Positions 1-7,692 of a stretch of 32,561 bases of DNA are shown one piece after another. Position 1 is the first letter of the stretch. Every line of letters starts with the position of its first letter. The translations under genes were made by a program, and so were the position numbers. Source of the DNA: JBOGCH01 sp051656645 (GTDB lineage: Bacteria > Bacteroidota > Bacteroidia > Bacteroidales > Marinifilaceae); contig JBOGCH010000008.1 in assembly GCA_051656645.1 (NCBI GenBank), positions 1 through 32,561 of the forward strand. Reading direction: 5' to 3'. The notes beneath the pieces were generated by a model that saw only the letters and a list, made by a program, of their open reading frames with translations, searched no databases and was not told where the DNA came from.

Positions 1-986
1 CGTGTTATCAAGATGCTTCGAGAACAAGGAGTGGAACTCAGTAAATCTACCGCACATGGATTGATTAGAAAATCGTTCGATTTATTGGACAGATTGTCGC
101 CATCTCTCCGTGAAGCTATTCTTTCCGATCCATACATTACAGTAGATAAACCTATTACAGAGTTTTGGTTGAGAAAGAGTATCCTGAATCTAAAGGAAGC
201 AAGAAGGGTTATTATTGGGGGATACTCGCCAACCATTTAAAATTAGTAGAGTTTATCTATGAAAATGGTTCACGGCGGGGAGAGGTTATTCACAAAACAC
301 TACAATCCTATAGCGGAACAATTCATACGGACGGTTATTCCACTTATAGGAAATTCGGTTCCTCCGAGGACTATCCCGATATCATGCGAATAAGTTGTAT
401 TCAACATTGTAAGCGGAAATTCATAGACATAAAAGAGGATATCGATGCTGCTGTGATTATTGACTTATTTAACGAACTCTATAGGTATGATCATAAACAT
501 CATATTGGATGCAACGGATGGACCGAAGATGACCATTTACGCTATCACCAAGAATATGCACCGCCAATATTTGTACGTCTTCGAGCTAAATTGACTGAAA
601 TAAACAGCAGACCAACTCTTTTGCCAAAATCAGAAATGGCAGAAGCGGTAAAGTATGCCCTGACTGAAGTAGATTCAATGGAGAATTACATAAAAAGTGG
701 CTATTACAACTTAGATACAAATAACATTGAACGTATTAATCGTTATATCAGCCTTAGTCGTAAGAACTCCTTGTTTGCCGGAAGTCATGCCGGTGCAAAG
801 CGGATGGCACTGCTTTACTCACTTGCATGCTCATGTAGAGAAAATAATATAAATACGCTCGAATATTTTACAGATATCCTAAATAAAATGGGGTCAATTC
901 TACCGAATGCTCCTCAGGAAGTGTTCCGAAATATCTACCAGATAAATGGACAAAGAAATCGGAGTCGTAAGTTGATCTACGAATAA
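1..986 (+). pseudogene. IS66-family transposase (tnpC), 5'-truncated by the window and frameshifted
   Basis: This is the C-terminal part of an IS66-type DDE transposase. Reading starts in frame 1 from the window edge and gives the region of the first catalytic Asp (ITVDKPITEF, near 138-165). The family continuation (LVEKEYPESKGSKKGYYWG) is in frame 3 from about 165 on. The second Asp lies in HTDGYSTY. The catalytic Glu lies in NNIERINRYISLSRKN, followed by the family-typical LFAGSHAGAKRMALLYSL block. The switch falls in a TTTT run at 163-166, where one extra T would restore a continuous frame, so I read it as a one-base deletion or a sequencing error rather than programmed frameshifting. The companion genes tnpA and tnpB are not in view. 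Family assignment is confident; loss of function depends on the frameshift being real. Confidence 0.85.
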
Positions 987-1002
987 CAGAAAAAAGTATT
1001 TA

Positions 1003-1030
1003 CGCAATGCCTAATTGCGGAGACGCTTAC
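1003..1030 (+). repeat. Probable right terminal inverted repeat of the IS66 element
   Basis: The segment ends in CGCTTAC (1024-1030), which on the other strand reads GTAAGCG, the terminus typical of IS66-family elements. It lies 44 bp past the transposase stop, a usual distance. Inside it is a small inverted repeat (CGCAAT at 1003-1008, ATTGCG at 1014-1019). The left end and any target duplication lie outside the window, so the boundary cannot be proven here. Confidence 0.55.
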
Positions 1031-1132
1031 GCAGATGTAGAATTTGGTATTATCATAGTTGCCCAACTTATCGGAGGCTTAAGGTTCTACAACACCATCA
1101 CCAATAAGTTTATCACCGCCAAAAAAGCCTAA
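1031..1132 (+). pseudogene. Possible 3' tail of a gene interrupted by the IS66 element
   Basis: Directly after the proposed IS end, an open frame runs to TAA at 1130-1132 and encodes about 33 residues: a hydrophobic stretch (FGIIIVAQLIGGL) followed by RFYNTITNKF and a basic end (TAKKA). It has the look of the C-terminus of a protein with a membrane segment. The only in-frame ATG (1007) lies inside the IS, so it is unlikely to be an independent gene. I do not recognise the family. It could also be a chance frame. Confidence 0.3.
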
Positions 1133-1521
1133 ACATATAATTACTCATAAGCTACAGTTTCTTTTTATTTCCATTGTTACTCAAAGATGGAAATATATTT
1201 CTATCCTTGAGTAATAATAGAAAGATTGATAAAGAAATGATCAAAAGAGTAAAGTTTCATCTAATGGCTATCTGGAAAACAAGAAAAAACAGCTAACAAT
1301 TTTGAACTTAATAAAAATATCTCCATTTACGCACAACAGAAGGGAATCACACATTTCTAATAACGCTTAGCAATAAGGAGGGAACGTGGAAAATAGAAAA
1401 GCTGTACACACGCAATGTTGTAGCGCTAAGAATAAACAGCGTCTACATTCGTCACCATGTGTTATTATTGCTATATTTATTCCGCAAAAATGTTACAGCG
1501 TATTGACAAAAACGATAAATA
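1133..1521. other. Non-coding gap upstream of the AlaX gene
   Basis: No convincing gene was found. The gap holds a hairpin with perfect 9-bp arms (1166-1174 and 1187-1195) without a T-tract on either strand. ACTCA/TGAGT motifs recur on both sides of it. A purine-rich TAAGGAGGG lies at about 1375-1383 before a GTG whose 74-codon frame shows no protein-like character. No clean TAnnTTTG promoter box was seen on the plus strand. Confidence 0.5.
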
Positions 1522-1980
1522 ATGGAAGAACAAGTTTTAAACTCCCACAACAAACAAGAATATCCACCTATGCACACTGCAGAACATATTTTAAACCAAA
1601 CCATGGTTAAGATGTTTGGGTGTGAGCGGTCAAAGAATGCGCATATTGAGCGCAAGAAGAGTAAGTGCGATTATATTCTTGAGGTAGAGCCAACGGCAGA
1701 ACAGATTCGTGAAATTGAAGAAAAGGTTAATGAGGTTATTGAACAACATGTAGATGTACAGTGTAAGCTTGTTCCACGTAACGAGGTTCCCGCATGTGTT
1801 GATATGAGTAAGCTGCCCGATGATGCTAGCGAGACATTACGTTTGGTATACATTGGCGATTACGACATATGCGCTTGTATTGGAGCACATGTGGAGAATA
1901 CAAGAGAGATTGGTACTTTTAAAATTATCAGTGCGGACTATAACGCGCCCGTATGGCGTGTACGTTTTAAACTGGTATAA
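1522..1980 (+). CDS. Stand-alone alanyl-tRNA editing domain protein (AlaX-like)
   Basis: This 152-residue protein corresponds to the editing (second additional) domain of alanyl- and threonyl-tRNA synthetases. Such free-standing proteins hydrolyse mischarged aminoacyl-tRNA, typically Ser-tRNA(Ala), in the cytoplasm. The zinc-binding halves are visible: HTAEH at about residues 18-22 (HxxxH) and CIGAHVENTREIG near 117-129, which keeps the Cys and His of the usual CxxxH although the common GGTH reads IGAH. There is no class II catalytic core, so it is a trans-editing factor and not a synthetase. The ATG at 1522 leaves a short tail before the domain; a second ATG (1570) starts immediately at MHTAEH. 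It is convergent with the beta-lactamase gene and ends in a shared terminator. Confidence 0.85.
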   Translation: MEEQVLNSHNKQEYPPMHTAEHILNQTMVKMFGCERSKNAHIERKKSKCDYILEVEPTAEQIREIEEKVNEVIEQHVDVQCKLVPRNEVPACVDMSKLPDDASETLRLVYIGDYDICACIGAHVENTREIGTFKIISADYNAPVWRVRFKLV

Positions 1981-1995
1981 ATTCACAGTTACTAA

Positions 1996-2042
1996 AACAT
2001 CAACGGCCCTACCTGTTTAATTAAGGTAGGGCCGTTGGTGTT
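1996..2042. terminator. Bidirectional terminator between AlaX and beta-lactamase genes
   Basis: A 19-bp stem (1996-2014 with 2024-2042, one G-T mismatch) surrounds a 9-nt loop, GTTTAATTA. The GC-rich core is ACGGCCCTACCT with its complement. It begins 15 bp after the AlaX stop and ends 9 bp before the end of the minus-strand beta-lactamase gene, so it can serve both convergent genes. Confidence 0.85.
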
Positions 2043-2051
2043 TGCTAGCCA

Positions 2052-2930
2052 TTAATTTTTGAAATAAGTGTAGATGGCTTTGCCTATTTGGGCTATGATG
2101 TCGGCGTTAATGTCATATCCTTCGGCCGAATCGGTTATAAACACGGCGTAAGCAATTTGCTTACCATTTTCAAATTTAATAATACCAACGTCATTTTGCG
2201 CAGCTATTATTCCCTTTGCGTCTTTTCCCGACGTTCCCGTTTTTCGGGCTATCCACACATCGCCGGGAATGTGACGGATAAATGAACCGGTAGAGGTTGC
2301 GCACATCACTTGCCAAAGGAAGGTGTTGCTCTGCTCATTGAGAAGTGAGCCACTTGCAAATTGCTTAATGAATTGCAACATATCCTTAGGCGTTGTATAA
2401 TTTTGAAATTGCACCTCTGGGCTGCTTTGCATTTCCTGCTCGGTGTTCCTTACATGAATGTTTTTTGCTCCCATCCCGTCAATGGTTTGTTGAACATGGG
2501 CAGGACCGCCCAATAAGTCAAATATTACATCTGTGGCACAATTATCACTGTGCGCAACCATATAGGTTATTATTTCCGATATGGGTAAAGATACACCATT
2601 CGGATATCGCTCACGTATAGGACTCCATGTGTCTTGGTTCAGGTTGCGCTCATCAAAGCGTAACGAATCGGTTAAATTGAATTTACCTTCCTCTATGGCG
2701 CGCATTGCAGCAACAGCAATAGGAAATTTATAAACGCTTTGCATTGGAAAATGATGTTTCCCATGCATGGCAAACGTGCGACCTGTGGACATATCCTCTA
2801 CGGCTATTCCAAGTTTTATACGCTTGTTGGCTACAATATCTTTTATCTCCTTTTTAAGTTGATGTAACTGCGGCAGTGCCGGTTGCATTCCCACAAACAG
2901 AGTTATCAATACTAAAAACAATGATTTCAT
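2052..2930 (-). CDS. Class A beta-lactamase, subclass A2-like
   Basis: A 292-residue exported serine beta-lactamase that would hydrolyse penicillins and cephalosporins in the periplasm. A signal peptide covers about residues 1-20 (hydrophobic LFLVLITLFVG, then ALPQ). The class A motifs are in order: SVYK at 65-68 (nucleophile Ser65 and Lys68), SDN at 128-130, the omega-loop Glu in NTEQEM at 162-167, and KTG at 230-232. The TEQEM form and the following QFQNYTT resemble the CepA/CblA/PER/CfxA branch of Bacteroidota, which suggests a resident chromosomal enzyme. All catalytic residues are present. No regulator gene or mobile element directly adjoins it; the IS66 remnant is about 1 kb away beyond AlaX. 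The substrate profile cannot be read from the sequence. Confidence 0.93.
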   Translation of the reverse strand: MKSLFLVLITLFVGMQPALPQLHQLKKEIKDIVANKRIKLGIAVEDMSTGRTFAMHGKHHFPMQSVYKFPIAVAAMRAIEEGKFNLTDSLRFDERNLNQDTWSPIRERYPNGVSLPISEIITYMVAHSDNCATDVIFDLLGGPAHVQQTIDGMGAKNIHVRNTEQEMQSSPEVQFQNYTTPKDMLQFIKQFASGSLLNEQSNTFLWQVMCATSTGSFIRHIPGDVWIARKTGTSGKDAKGIIAAQNDVGIIKFENGKQIAYAVFITDSAEGYDINADIIAQIGKAIYTYFKN

Positions 2931-3031
2931 ATGTTTATTATTTGTTTTTAAGTTGTCATTCGGAAATCCCTATGTAATAAACACTCCCATTTGGTATGGT
3001 TTAGCATACGCGAGTTTTAGAGGACAATTAT

Positions 3032-3250
3032 TTAAATAATAGATTTCCAATATACGTTACTTGACTCATTAATCAAGCTCCTACCTATAAACAAGAGTAC
3101 AAGTGCTGACGATATGCGCAAGCACTGCCATTCCCATTTACGATGCTCCTCACGGTAAGAATCAAATTGTATACCAAATAACATAACAAAAATAGCTAAA
3201 TAAAAGCAATGATCCTTTTTCCCACTATAATCTGCCAATAAATTATCCAA
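3032..3250 (-). CDS. Doubtful small two-helix membrane protein
   Basis: This 72-codon frame starts at TTG, with an in-frame TGA only 12 bases upstream and no ATG before residue 23. The translation nevertheless looks protein-like: a short polar start, a first hydrophobic segment (FYLAIFVMLFGIQF), a charged middle (DSYREEHRKWEW) and a second hydrophobic segment (ISSALVLLFIGRSLI). It lies about 100 bp upstream of the beta-lactamase on the same strand. It could be a real small membrane protein with a non-ATG start, the remnant of a gene that lost its start, or chance. I do not recognise a family. Confidence 0.35.
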   Translation of the reverse strand: MDNLLADYSGKKDHCFYLAIFVMLFGIQFDSYREEHRKWEWQCLRISSALVLLFIGRSLINESSNVYWKSII

Positions 3251-3340
3251 GGAATGTCACGTGCTATTACTGCCGCGACTAATGCGCTTACGCCCACGTT
3301 TTCACAAATCCTATTTCATGCGCGTTGCTACTTTGTCTAT

Positions 3341-3461
3341 ATCCTCTCTATGTCCTCTCCGTGTTTTGTCCGTGTTTCCTCCGTCTTTTGTCCGTTGCTT
3401 TAAGAGACGGAGGAAACACGGAGGAAAGACGGACAAAACACGGAGAGGATATAGGGAGGAG
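3341..3461. repeat. 121-nt hairpin made of tandem 11-bp units
   Basis: Five 11-bp units run from 3341 to 3395 (ATCCTCTCTAT, GTCCTCTCCGT, GTTTTGTCCGT, GTTTCCTCCGT, CTTTTGTCCGT). After an 11-nt loop (3396-3406), five complementary-type units run from 3407 to 3461 (first ACGGAGGAAAC, then ACGGAGGAAAG, ACGGACAAAAC and two more degenerate copies). Pairing in register gives 0 to about 3 mismatches per unit. The whole element is 11 x 11 nt and stands out by its purine/pyrimidine strand bias. It lies beyond the terminator of the carboxylase operon and upstream of the small ORF. Confidence 0.85.
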
Positions 3462-3491
3462 TACAAGCGGATTGTTATTGGTACAAAAGAA

Positions 3492-3541
3492 AAATATACG
3501 TGTGGTTACCCATAAAATAATGGATAGCCACACGTATATTT
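3492..3541 (-). terminator. Terminator of the carboxylase operon
   Basis: The stem has 14 perfect base pairs (3492-3505 with 3528-3541), extended inward by a partly paired segment. Read on the minus strand it is followed by TTTTTCTTTTG, a good T-tract. It lies about 145 nt past the stop of the carboxyltransferase gene. Confidence 0.8.
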
Positions 3542-3685
3542 AAGTTCTAACAGCGTTTCGCATTTGCTATTATTGTTCTATATGTAGACTCCGGTACGCT
3601 AGCCTATGCAGATATGCGTACTTTAGTACATACCTACCAAGCAATAAGTGTTGCATGGATGCGAAATTTGAATTATCCTACTGTA

Positions 3686-5218
3686 TTACAATGGAATATT
3701 TCCATGTTTCTTTGGAGGATTGTTATGTATTTTATTTTTTGCCATGTCAAGTGCTTGGATTAACTTAGCACGAGTGGTACGTGGCAAAATAATTTCGTCA
3801 ATGTATCCCAATTCGGCAGCGACATAAGGATTTGCAAAGTTATCGCGATACTCTTGGATAGCTTGCGCGCGAGTAGCCTCATCAGCACCACGATAAAGTA
3901 TGTTTACAGCTCCTTCAGCTCCCATAACAGCAATCTCGGCCATTGGGTAAGCTAAATTTACATCACTTCCTGTTTGTTTACTAGACATTACAATGTATGC
4001 CCCACCGTATGCTTTACGTACAATAAGGGTTACTTTAGGTACAGTAGCTTCGCTGTATGCATACACTATTTTAGCACCGTGACGGATAATACCGTTTAAT
4101 TCCTGTACGGTACCCGGTAGGAATCCCGGAACATCCTCAAATGTTACAATAGGAATATTGAAACAGTCGCAGAAACGGATGAAACGAGCCGCTTTATCGG
4201 AAGCGTCAATGTCTAAAACTCCGGCAAGGAACGCAGGCTGATTGGCTACAATACCAACGCTTTTACCATTCATGCGCGCAAATCCCACCACTACGTTTTT
4301 AGCAAAATGTGCCATCACCTCGAAGAAATAGTGATTGTCCACAACCGGCTCAATAATATCTTTAATGTCATAAGGTACGTTAGGATCCATTGGCACTACC
4401 GTTTGAAGTGCTTCAATTTCTCTGTTCACGTCGTCCGTACATGGAACAACCGGAGCATCCTCCATGTTGTTTGACGGGATGAAGCTTAATAGCTCACGGA
4501 TAGACATTAATAGCTCCTCCTCAGAGTTTGCCATGAAATGCGATACCCCACTCTTACTGCTGTGTGTAGCCGCGCCACCAAGCTCTTCCTTTGTAACTTC
4601 CTCATGCGTTACCGCTTTAACAACGTCCGGCCCTGTTACAAACATGTGGCTTTTTTCTTTTACCATGAAGATAAAGTCTGTCAATGCAGGAGAGTAACAA
4701 GCTCCTCCGGCACATGGTCCAAGAATTGCCGAGATTTGTGGGATTACACCCGATGCCATTGTATTTTGGTAAAAGATAGAGGCATAACCTGTTAAGCTCT
4801 CAACACCCTCTTGGATACGCGCACCACCCGAGTCGTTCAACGCGATGATTGGCGCTCCGTTTTTAATTGCAAGCTGTTGTACTTTTACAATTTTTTGTGC
4901 ATTCATGGCGCTTAATGAACCACCATAAACCGTAAAATCATAAGCGTATACAAACACCTGACGTCCGTCAACTTTTCCGTATCCCGAAACAACACCATCA
5001 CCCGGAACATGTGTTTTTTCCATTCCAAAGTTAGTACAACGGTGTACAACCAATTTGTCCAACTCTGTAAATGTCCCTTTATCCAATAGTAAATCAATAC
5101 GCTCACGCGCTGTTAATTTACCGGCTGCATGTTGTTTCTCTATTTTATCTAGACCACCGCCCATTTCGGCTGCTTTGTCGCGCTCAATGAAACGGTCAAA
5201 TATTTTATTCTCTTCCAT
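3686..5218 (-). CDS. mmdA: Propionyl-CoA carboxylase / methylmalonyl-CoA decarboxylase carboxyltransferase subunit
   Basis: This 510-residue acyl-CoA carboxyltransferase of the PccB/MmdA family moves CO2 between biotin and propionyl-CoA/methylmalonyl-CoA in the cytoplasm. Both crotonase-like halves are present: GGARIQEG at 131-138 and GPCAGGACYSPALTDF at 167-182 in the N half, and FEDVPGFLPG with the QTGSDVNLAYP region in the C half. Length is normal for the family. It is last in a tight operon, 7 nt after the biotin carrier and downstream of a biotin carboxylase. Co-occurrence with a biotin carboxylase, and the absence here of a membrane decarboxylase subunit, favour a soluble propionyl-CoA carboxylase. 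This would feed or drain the succinate/propionate pathway common in Bacteroidales. The direction of flux and exact acyl-CoA cannot be read from the sequence. Confidence 0.92.
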   Translation of the reverse strand: MEENKIFDRFIERDKAAEMGGGLDKIEKQHAAGKLTARERIDLLLDKGTFTELDKLVVHRCTNFGMEKTHVPGDGVVSGYGKVDGRQVFVYAYDFTVYGGSLSAMNAQKIVKVQQLAIKNGAPIIALNDSGGARIQEGVESLTGYASIFYQNTMASGVIPQISAILGPCAGGACYSPALTDFIFMVKEKSHMFVTGPDVVKAVTHEEVTKEELGGAATHSSKSGVSHFMANSEEELLMSIRELLSFIPSNNMEDAPVVPCTDDVNREIEALQTVVPMDPNVPYDIKDIIEPVVDNHYFFEVMAHFAKNVVVGFARMNGKSVGIVANQPAFLAGVLDIDASDKAARFIRFCDCFNIPIVTFEDVPGFLPGTVQELNGIIRHGAKIVYAYSEATVPKVTLIVRKAYGGAYIVMSSKQTGSDVNLAYPMAEIAVMGAEGAVNILYRGADEATRAQAIQEYRDNFANPYVAAELGYIDEIILPRTTRAKLIQALDMAKNKIHNNPPKKHGNIPL

Positions 5219-5225
5219 GATTGAC

Positions 5226-5735
5226 TTAATCGTTTAATTTTAATTTAATCAGTACCTGATCGCCCGCTACAGAATCGCCCTCTTTTACTAAGATTTCAGC
5301 AACCGTACACTCAGCGTTCACTTTGTAGTTACTTTGCATTTTCATTGCCTCTAGCACTACCGCCGTGTCGCCGGCCTGCATTACATCGCCAACGGCAACA
5401 TGTATTTTCACTACTTTTCCCGGCATTGGCGCGATGATGGCATCTTGCTGTGCCTCATCATCCTTACGACGCATGCGCAGGTATTTTTCCTGACTATCTA
5501 TAATTTCAACTCCATAGGTGGAGAAGTGTGTATTTACTTTATAACTTTTTGAGTTTTCGCTTTTCACCAACTCAGCGTTGTATGATCGGCCATTGTGCAG
5601 AATGGAGCATGCACCGTTTTGTGCTAAGACCACATCCACTTCATAGCGTTTACCATCAAGCATTAACTCTACTTTATTTCCGTCTTTGCTAAGTAATTCC
5701 ACTTCGGCAACACGTTTTCCTACATGTATTTCCAT
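5226..5735 (-). CDS. Biotin carboxyl carrier protein of the acyl-CoA carboxylase
   Basis: A 169-residue biotin/lipoyl-attachment protein. The C-terminal 70 residues form the carrier domain (from about 98, IIAPMPGKVVKI) with the biotinylation motif EAMKM at 129-133, so Lys132 should carry biotin. The N-terminal 95 residues are a beta-rich region resembling the linker that joins the biotin carboxylase and carrier in fused propionyl-CoA carboxylase alpha chains. It lies between the biotin carboxylase gene (12-nt gap) and the carboxyltransferase gene (7-nt gap), so the three subunits are made together. The biotin ligase encoded at 12875-13624 is the likely modifying enzyme. Confidence 0.92.
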   Translation of the reverse strand: MEIHVGKRVAEVELLSKDGNKVELMLDGKRYEVDVVLAQNGACSILHNGRSYNAELVKSENSKSYKVNTHFSTYGVEIIDSQEKYLRMRRKDDEAQQDAIIAPMPGKVVKIHVAVGDVMQAGDTAVVLEAMKMQSNYKVNAECTVAEILVKEGDSVAGDQVLIKLKLND

Positions 5736-5747
5736 ATCTTGATGTGA

Positions 5748-7265
5748 TTATATTCTTAATACTCCTTTATGCAAACCAAATTGACGCCAGCGGTTTATGG
5801 CACTTTTATCCTCATTGCCATTAGCGCCCACTGTTTCATTTAATGAAACAATATAGTCAATGTAAGCGGCTATGATTGCCATATTCTCGGTCTCTTCATC
5901 GCCTGTTTTCTGCATTTGTAATAGGGCCTCTCCGTTTTTGGCAATAAAGCCGGTATCGTAGTTCCCCTCTACAAAATCCTTGGTATCCATAATGGAACGA
6001 AGGTAGGACACATTGGTTTTCAGTCCTGTAATTTTGTATTCATAAAGCACACGACGCATACGCTCAATGGCATATTTACGTGTTGTTGCCCATACGATAA
6101 GTTTACCAATCATCGGGTCATAGTACATAGGGATTTCATAATCTTGATAGACATAACTATCAATGCGTACACCTAAACCGTTAGGTTCCACTAACTGCTT
6201 AATGATTCCCGGCGATGGCATAAAGTTGTTGTCCGGATCCTCCGCACAGATACGACACTCAATGGCATGGCCATGTTGCTTAACATCCTCTTGCTTTAGA
6301 GTTAACTCTTTTCCGGCCGCAATGCGAATTTGCTCTTTTACTAAGTCAATACCAATTACTTCCTCCGTAATTGGGTGCTCCACTTGTAAACGAGTATTCA
6401 TTTCAAGGAAATAGAAGTTATGGTTTTTGTCCACTAAGAACTCAATTGTACCGGCACCAACATAGTTTACTGCTTTTGCAGCCGCTACGGCTTGAACTCC
6501 CATCTCCTGACGCAATTGCTCAGTGATATATGGTGACGGGCTTTCCTCTACAATTTTCTGATTTCGGCGTTGTACAGAACACTCACGCTCGCACAAATGG
6601 ATAACATTTCCATGTGTATCGCCTAATATTTGAAACTCAATGTGGTGAGGTTCCTCTACAAATTTTTCCAAATAGACTGTATCATCTCCAAATGAAGATA
6701 AAGCTTCGCGTTTAGCAGTAAAGTAGGCCTCTTCTACCTCATCGGCAGCATATATAAGACGCATACCTTTTCCACCACCTCCCATAGATGCTTTAAGCAT
6801 TACCGGGAAACCAATTTGTTTACACACGGTTATTGCCTCTTCTACGCTCTCCAGCTGTTGTTGAGTTCCTGGAACAACCGGTACTCCGGCTGCAATCATA
6901 TGTTTACGCGCAGAGATTTTATCGCCCATCATGTTCATGGTCTCGGCTTCGGGACCAATAAAGATAATACCCTCTTCCTTGCATCGACGCGCGAAAGTGG
7001 CATTTTCCGATAGGAAACCATAACCTGGGTGGATGGCATCTGCTCCGCTTTGTTTTGCTACTTTAAGTATTTTCTCTACGCATAGGTAACTTTCCTGCGA
7101 TGCTGCGGGACCTACACAGTAAGCTTCGTCTGCAAATAATACGTGTTTAGAAGTTCTATCTGCCTCAGAGAAAACAGCGACAGTCGCTATTTCCATCTCG
7201 CGACACGAACGCATCACTCGAATGGCTATTTCGCCACGATTTGCTACTAATACTTTTTTTATCAT
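5748..7265 (-). CDS. accC: Biotin carboxylase subunit
   Basis: A 505-residue ATP-grasp biotin carboxylase that carboxylates the carrier's biotin using ATP and bicarbonate. It begins with the pre-ATP-grasp domain (KKVLVANRGEIAIRVMR). The ATP-grasp glycine loop GGGGKGM is at 162-168, the carboxylase motif ERECSVQRRNQK at 226-237, and the active-site segment EMNTRLQVEHP at 288-298. The C-terminal domain is present, plus a tail of some 50 residues beyond the minimal AccC length, as often seen in Bacteroidota. It is first in the operon with the carrier and carboxyltransferase, so here it most likely serves propionyl-CoA carboxylase rather than acetyl-CoA carboxylase alone. It could serve both. Confidence 0.95.
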   Translation of the reverse strand: MIKKVLVANRGEIAIRVMRSCREMEIATVAVFSEADRTSKHVLFADEAYCVGPAASQESYLCVEKILKVAKQSGADAIHPGYGFLSENATFARRCKEEGIIFIGPEAETMNMMGDKISARKHMIAAGVPVVPGTQQQLESVEEAITVCKQIGFPVMLKASMGGGGKGMRLIYAADEVEEAYFTAKREALSSFGDDTVYLEKFVEEPHHIEFQILGDTHGNVIHLCERECSVQRRNQKIVEESPSPYITEQLRQEMGVQAVAAAKAVNYVGAGTIEFLVDKNHNFYFLEMNTRLQVEHPITEEVIGIDLVKEQIRIAAGKELTLKQEDVKQHGHAIECRICAEDPDNNFMPSPGIIKQLVEPNGLGVRIDSYVYQDYEIPMYYDPMIGKLIVWATTRKYAIERMRRVLYEYKITGLKTNVSYLRSIMDTKDFVEGNYDTGFIAKNGEALLQMQKTGDEETENMAIIAAYIDYIVSLNETVGANGNEDKSAINRWRQFGLHKGVLRI

Positions 7266-7546
7266 CTTGTGATTTTATTAATGATGAGATTACGACACCG
7301 CGCTATTTGCATACCGCTTGCTACTATTGCCCGATAATGGCAAAGTAATTTGATCGTAATTAGAAATAATTAATCAGATTGAAATGAAATATAAATGCAT
7401 ACACTTTGAAAAGTTTAATCGCTCTACACCGTTCTCCATCCTTTAAAACATTAAATTAATATTCTTTTTTAGCATTTATATTCCCTCCTATATTCTACAA
7501 TAAGAAGTGCACATTTTATATAGTCTATGTGCAAAAAACGATGCAA

Positions 7547-7554
7547 CAAATATA
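7547..7554 (-). promoter_or_regulatory. Candidate -7 box for the accC operon
   Basis: CAAATATA on the plus strand reads TATATTTG on the minus strand, an exact match to the Bacteroidota -7 consensus TAnnTTTG. It would give a leader of roughly 280 nt before the accC start. No clear TTTG-type -33 element was seen, so this is tentative. Confidence 0.35.
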
Positions 7555-7628
7555 GAAAAGTTGTATTGACGAATGAAAAGAATGACTCGTTTTTTGACTC
7601 TACCCCCCGGAAGCCTACCATTTCTCCA

Positions 7629-7647
7629 TACATAAATACTTTATGTA
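7629..7647. promoter_or_regulatory. Palindrome upstream of sod (possible operator)
   Basis: Perfect 8-bp arms TACATAAA and TTTATGTA surround a TAC spacer, 150 bp upstream of the superoxide dismutase start. A dyad of this size and AT-rich character is typical of dimeric repressor or activator sites. The cognate protein is unknown. Confidence 0.35.
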
Positions 7648-7692
7648 CAGAGGAATAAAAATATGGTTTTTCCGTTATTTAACATATCTCAA

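Larger units (their letters stand above)
3251..3685. other. Gap between the small ORF and the carboxylase operon
   Basis: No credible gene was found. Several overlapping open frames here are translations of the 11-bp repeat hairpin. The gap holds that hairpin (3341-3461), the operon terminator (3492-3541), and an AT-rich remainder (3542-3685) with an 8-bp inverted pair TTTCGCAT/ATGCGAAA at its two ends. A CGCTTACGC string near 3288 resembles the IS66 end sequence but has no partner nearby. Confidence 0.5.

Noticed and set aside
160..170. Programmed ribosomal frameshift in the IS66 transposase
   Set aside because: IS66 transposases are normally a single frame and the T run has no clear slippery heptamer with a following stimulatory structure, so a plain indel is simpler.
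1386..1610. GTG-initiated 74-codon ORF with a strong Shine-Dalgarno-like sequence just upstream
   Set aside because: The translation is low-complexity and Cys/His/Ser-rich without protein-like pattern, it overlaps the real AlaX gene in another frame, and Bacteroidota rarely depend on such ribosome sites.
2052..2930. Recently acquired mobile beta-lactamase gene
   Set aside because: No insertion sequence adjoins it directly, it shares a tidy terminator with its neighbour, and its motifs fit the resident Bacteroidota subclass, so acquisition is not supported by this window.
3284..3294. CGCTTACGC as a second IS66 end
   Set aside because: There is no partner end or transposase remnant around it; a match this short is expected by chance.
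3261..3543. Several overlapping ORFs of 60-85 codons on both strands
   Set aside because: They are translations of the 11-bp repeat hairpin and the adjacent terminator; repeats with an 11-nt period change frame each unit and remain open by composition.
3686..5218. Sodium-pumping methylmalonyl-CoA decarboxylase complex
   Set aside because: No membrane decarboxylase (beta) subunit gene is in the cluster, while a biotin carboxylase is; a soluble propionyl-CoA carboxylase fits better.
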